Source: an uncultured Anaeromassilibacillus sp.
GTDB lineage: Bacteria; Bacillota; Clostridia; Oscillospirales; Acutalibacteraceae
Reading direction: 5' to 3'
Assembly: GCA_945988865.1 (NCBI GenBank)
Contig: CAMFTQ010000053.1
Location: 1-5,614 of the forward strand
Length of the DNA: 5,614 nt
The translations under genes were made by a program, and so were the position numbers. Below the pieces are notes generated by a model. That model had not been told where the DNA came from. It made no database searches and saw nothing but the letters and a program-made list of their open reading frames with translations. Positions 5,151 to 5,614 of this stretch are shown here, in pieces (within the stretch, counting starts at the first letter, position 1; each line of letters starts with the position of its first letter).

Positions 5151-5614
5151 TCAACCTAAAATGCTTAAAAGCACACCTGCAGCTACCGCAGAGCCGATAA
5201 CACCGGCAACATTTGGTCCCATAGCATGCATCAAGAGGAAGTTGCTCGGATTTTCCTGCTGACCTACCTTTTGTGCTACACGTGCAGCCATCGGAACAGC
5301 AGAAACACCAGCCGAGCCGATAAGCGGGTTAACCTTGCCGCCTGTGAGCTTGCACATAATCTTACCAAACAGAATACCAAATGCTGTACCTAAGCAGAAC
5401 GCACCAAGGCCGAGTGCGATAATGCCGAGAGTTTTTGTTGTAAGGAACACCTTACCTGTTGCAGTCGCACCTACAGTAACGCCTAAGAATATTGTGATGA
5501 TGTTCATAAGCTCATTCTGTGCCGCCTTGCTGATTCTGTCAACAACACCGCTTTCCTTAAAGATGTTGCCGAGCATAAGCATACCTACAAGCGGAGCAGC
5601 GTCAGGTAAAAGAA
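5151..5614 (-). CDS. Na+-translocating decarboxylase beta subunit (OadB/MmdB/GcdB family), C-terminal part
   Basis: This is the membrane subunit of biotin-dependent sodium-pump decarboxylases, which couple decarboxylation of carboxybiotin to Na+ export. The reading frame stays open to the right edge: before the internal ATG at 5582 it encodes [10 protein letters not shown], matching the family, so 5582 is not the start. The 153 residues seen are the C-terminal part of a protein usually about 375-430 long. Conserved stretches include [34 protein letters not shown] and [20 protein letters not shown]. In the last, Asn95, Gly99 and Ser104 of the fragment correspond to the functional Asn373, Gly377 and Ser382 of Klebsiella OadB. 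The end, [22 protein letters not shown], is typical too. Several hydrophobic helices are visible. The substrate (oxaloacetate, methylmalonyl-CoA or glutaconyl-CoA) cannot be decided from this subunit. It is the last gene of its unit, with a terminator following. Confidence 0.93.
   Translation of the reverse strand, partial: LLPDAAPLVGMLMLGNIFKESGVVDRISKAAQNELMNIITIFLGVTVGATATGKVFLTTKTLGIIALGLGAFCLGTAFGILFGKIMCKLTGGKVNPLIGSAGVSAVPMAARVAQKVGQQENPSNFLLMHAMGPNVAGVIGSAVAAGVLLSILG

Noticed and set aside
5151..5582. Complete small membrane protein starting at the ATG at 5582
   Set aside because: The frame continues upstream to the window edge with family-typical residues ([10 protein letters not shown]), so this is the 3' end of a longer OadB-type gene.

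Overview
The window looks like chromosomal DNA of an anaerobic, AT-leaning member of the Clostridia, most likely a gut Oscillospiraceae/Ruminococcaceae-type bacterium. The grounds are a clostridial-type pyruvate formate-lyase, a sodium-pump decarboxylase beta subunit, a split CpsC/CpsD tyrosine-kinase pair, strong AGGAGG-type ribosome binding sites, and a palindromic repeat of a kind I remember from gut Clostridia. The taxon is an inference; there is no rRNA or other marker here.

Layout, left to right. (1) 1-2192, minus strand: pflB, nearly complete. It runs off the left edge just after the glycyl-radical motif. (2) 2193-2468: a divergent intergenic region with one promoter candidate for each flanking gene and a 17-bp palindrome between them. 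(3) 2469-3149, plus strand: a 226-residue protein that I do not recognise. (4) 3150-3535: no credible gene. It holds a two-armed inverted repeat element (about 3248-3398) and two stem-loop terminators (3435-3475 and 3482-3518) between convergent genes. (5) 3536-4974, minus strand: a two-gene operon of a CpsC/Wzz-like membrane adaptor and a CpsD/Wze-like bacterial tyrosine kinase, with its own promoter upstream and a terminator directly downstream. (6) 5091-5130: a terminator whose U-tract merges into the -35 box of the cpsCD promoter. (7) 5151-5614, minus strand: the C-terminal part of an OadB/MmdB/GcdB-type sodium-pump subunit, cut by the right edge.

Functionally there are four independent transcription units. 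PflB cleaves pyruvate to acetyl-CoA and formate in anaerobic fermentation. The decarboxylase beta subunit couples decarboxylation of a carboxylic acid or acyl-CoA to Na+ export. Both fit a fermentative anaerobe but do not form one operon. CpsC and CpsD together would be a membrane-tethered tyrosine autokinase controlling polysaccharide assembly. No glycosyltransferase, flippase, polymerase or phosphatase gene is next to them, so the pair is isolated here.

Most of the window is ordinary metabolism. The least explained items are the unknown protein at 2469-3149, the repeat element, and the isolated, somewhat divergent tyrosine-kinase pair. I do not see convincing evidence of a new defence or mobile system.
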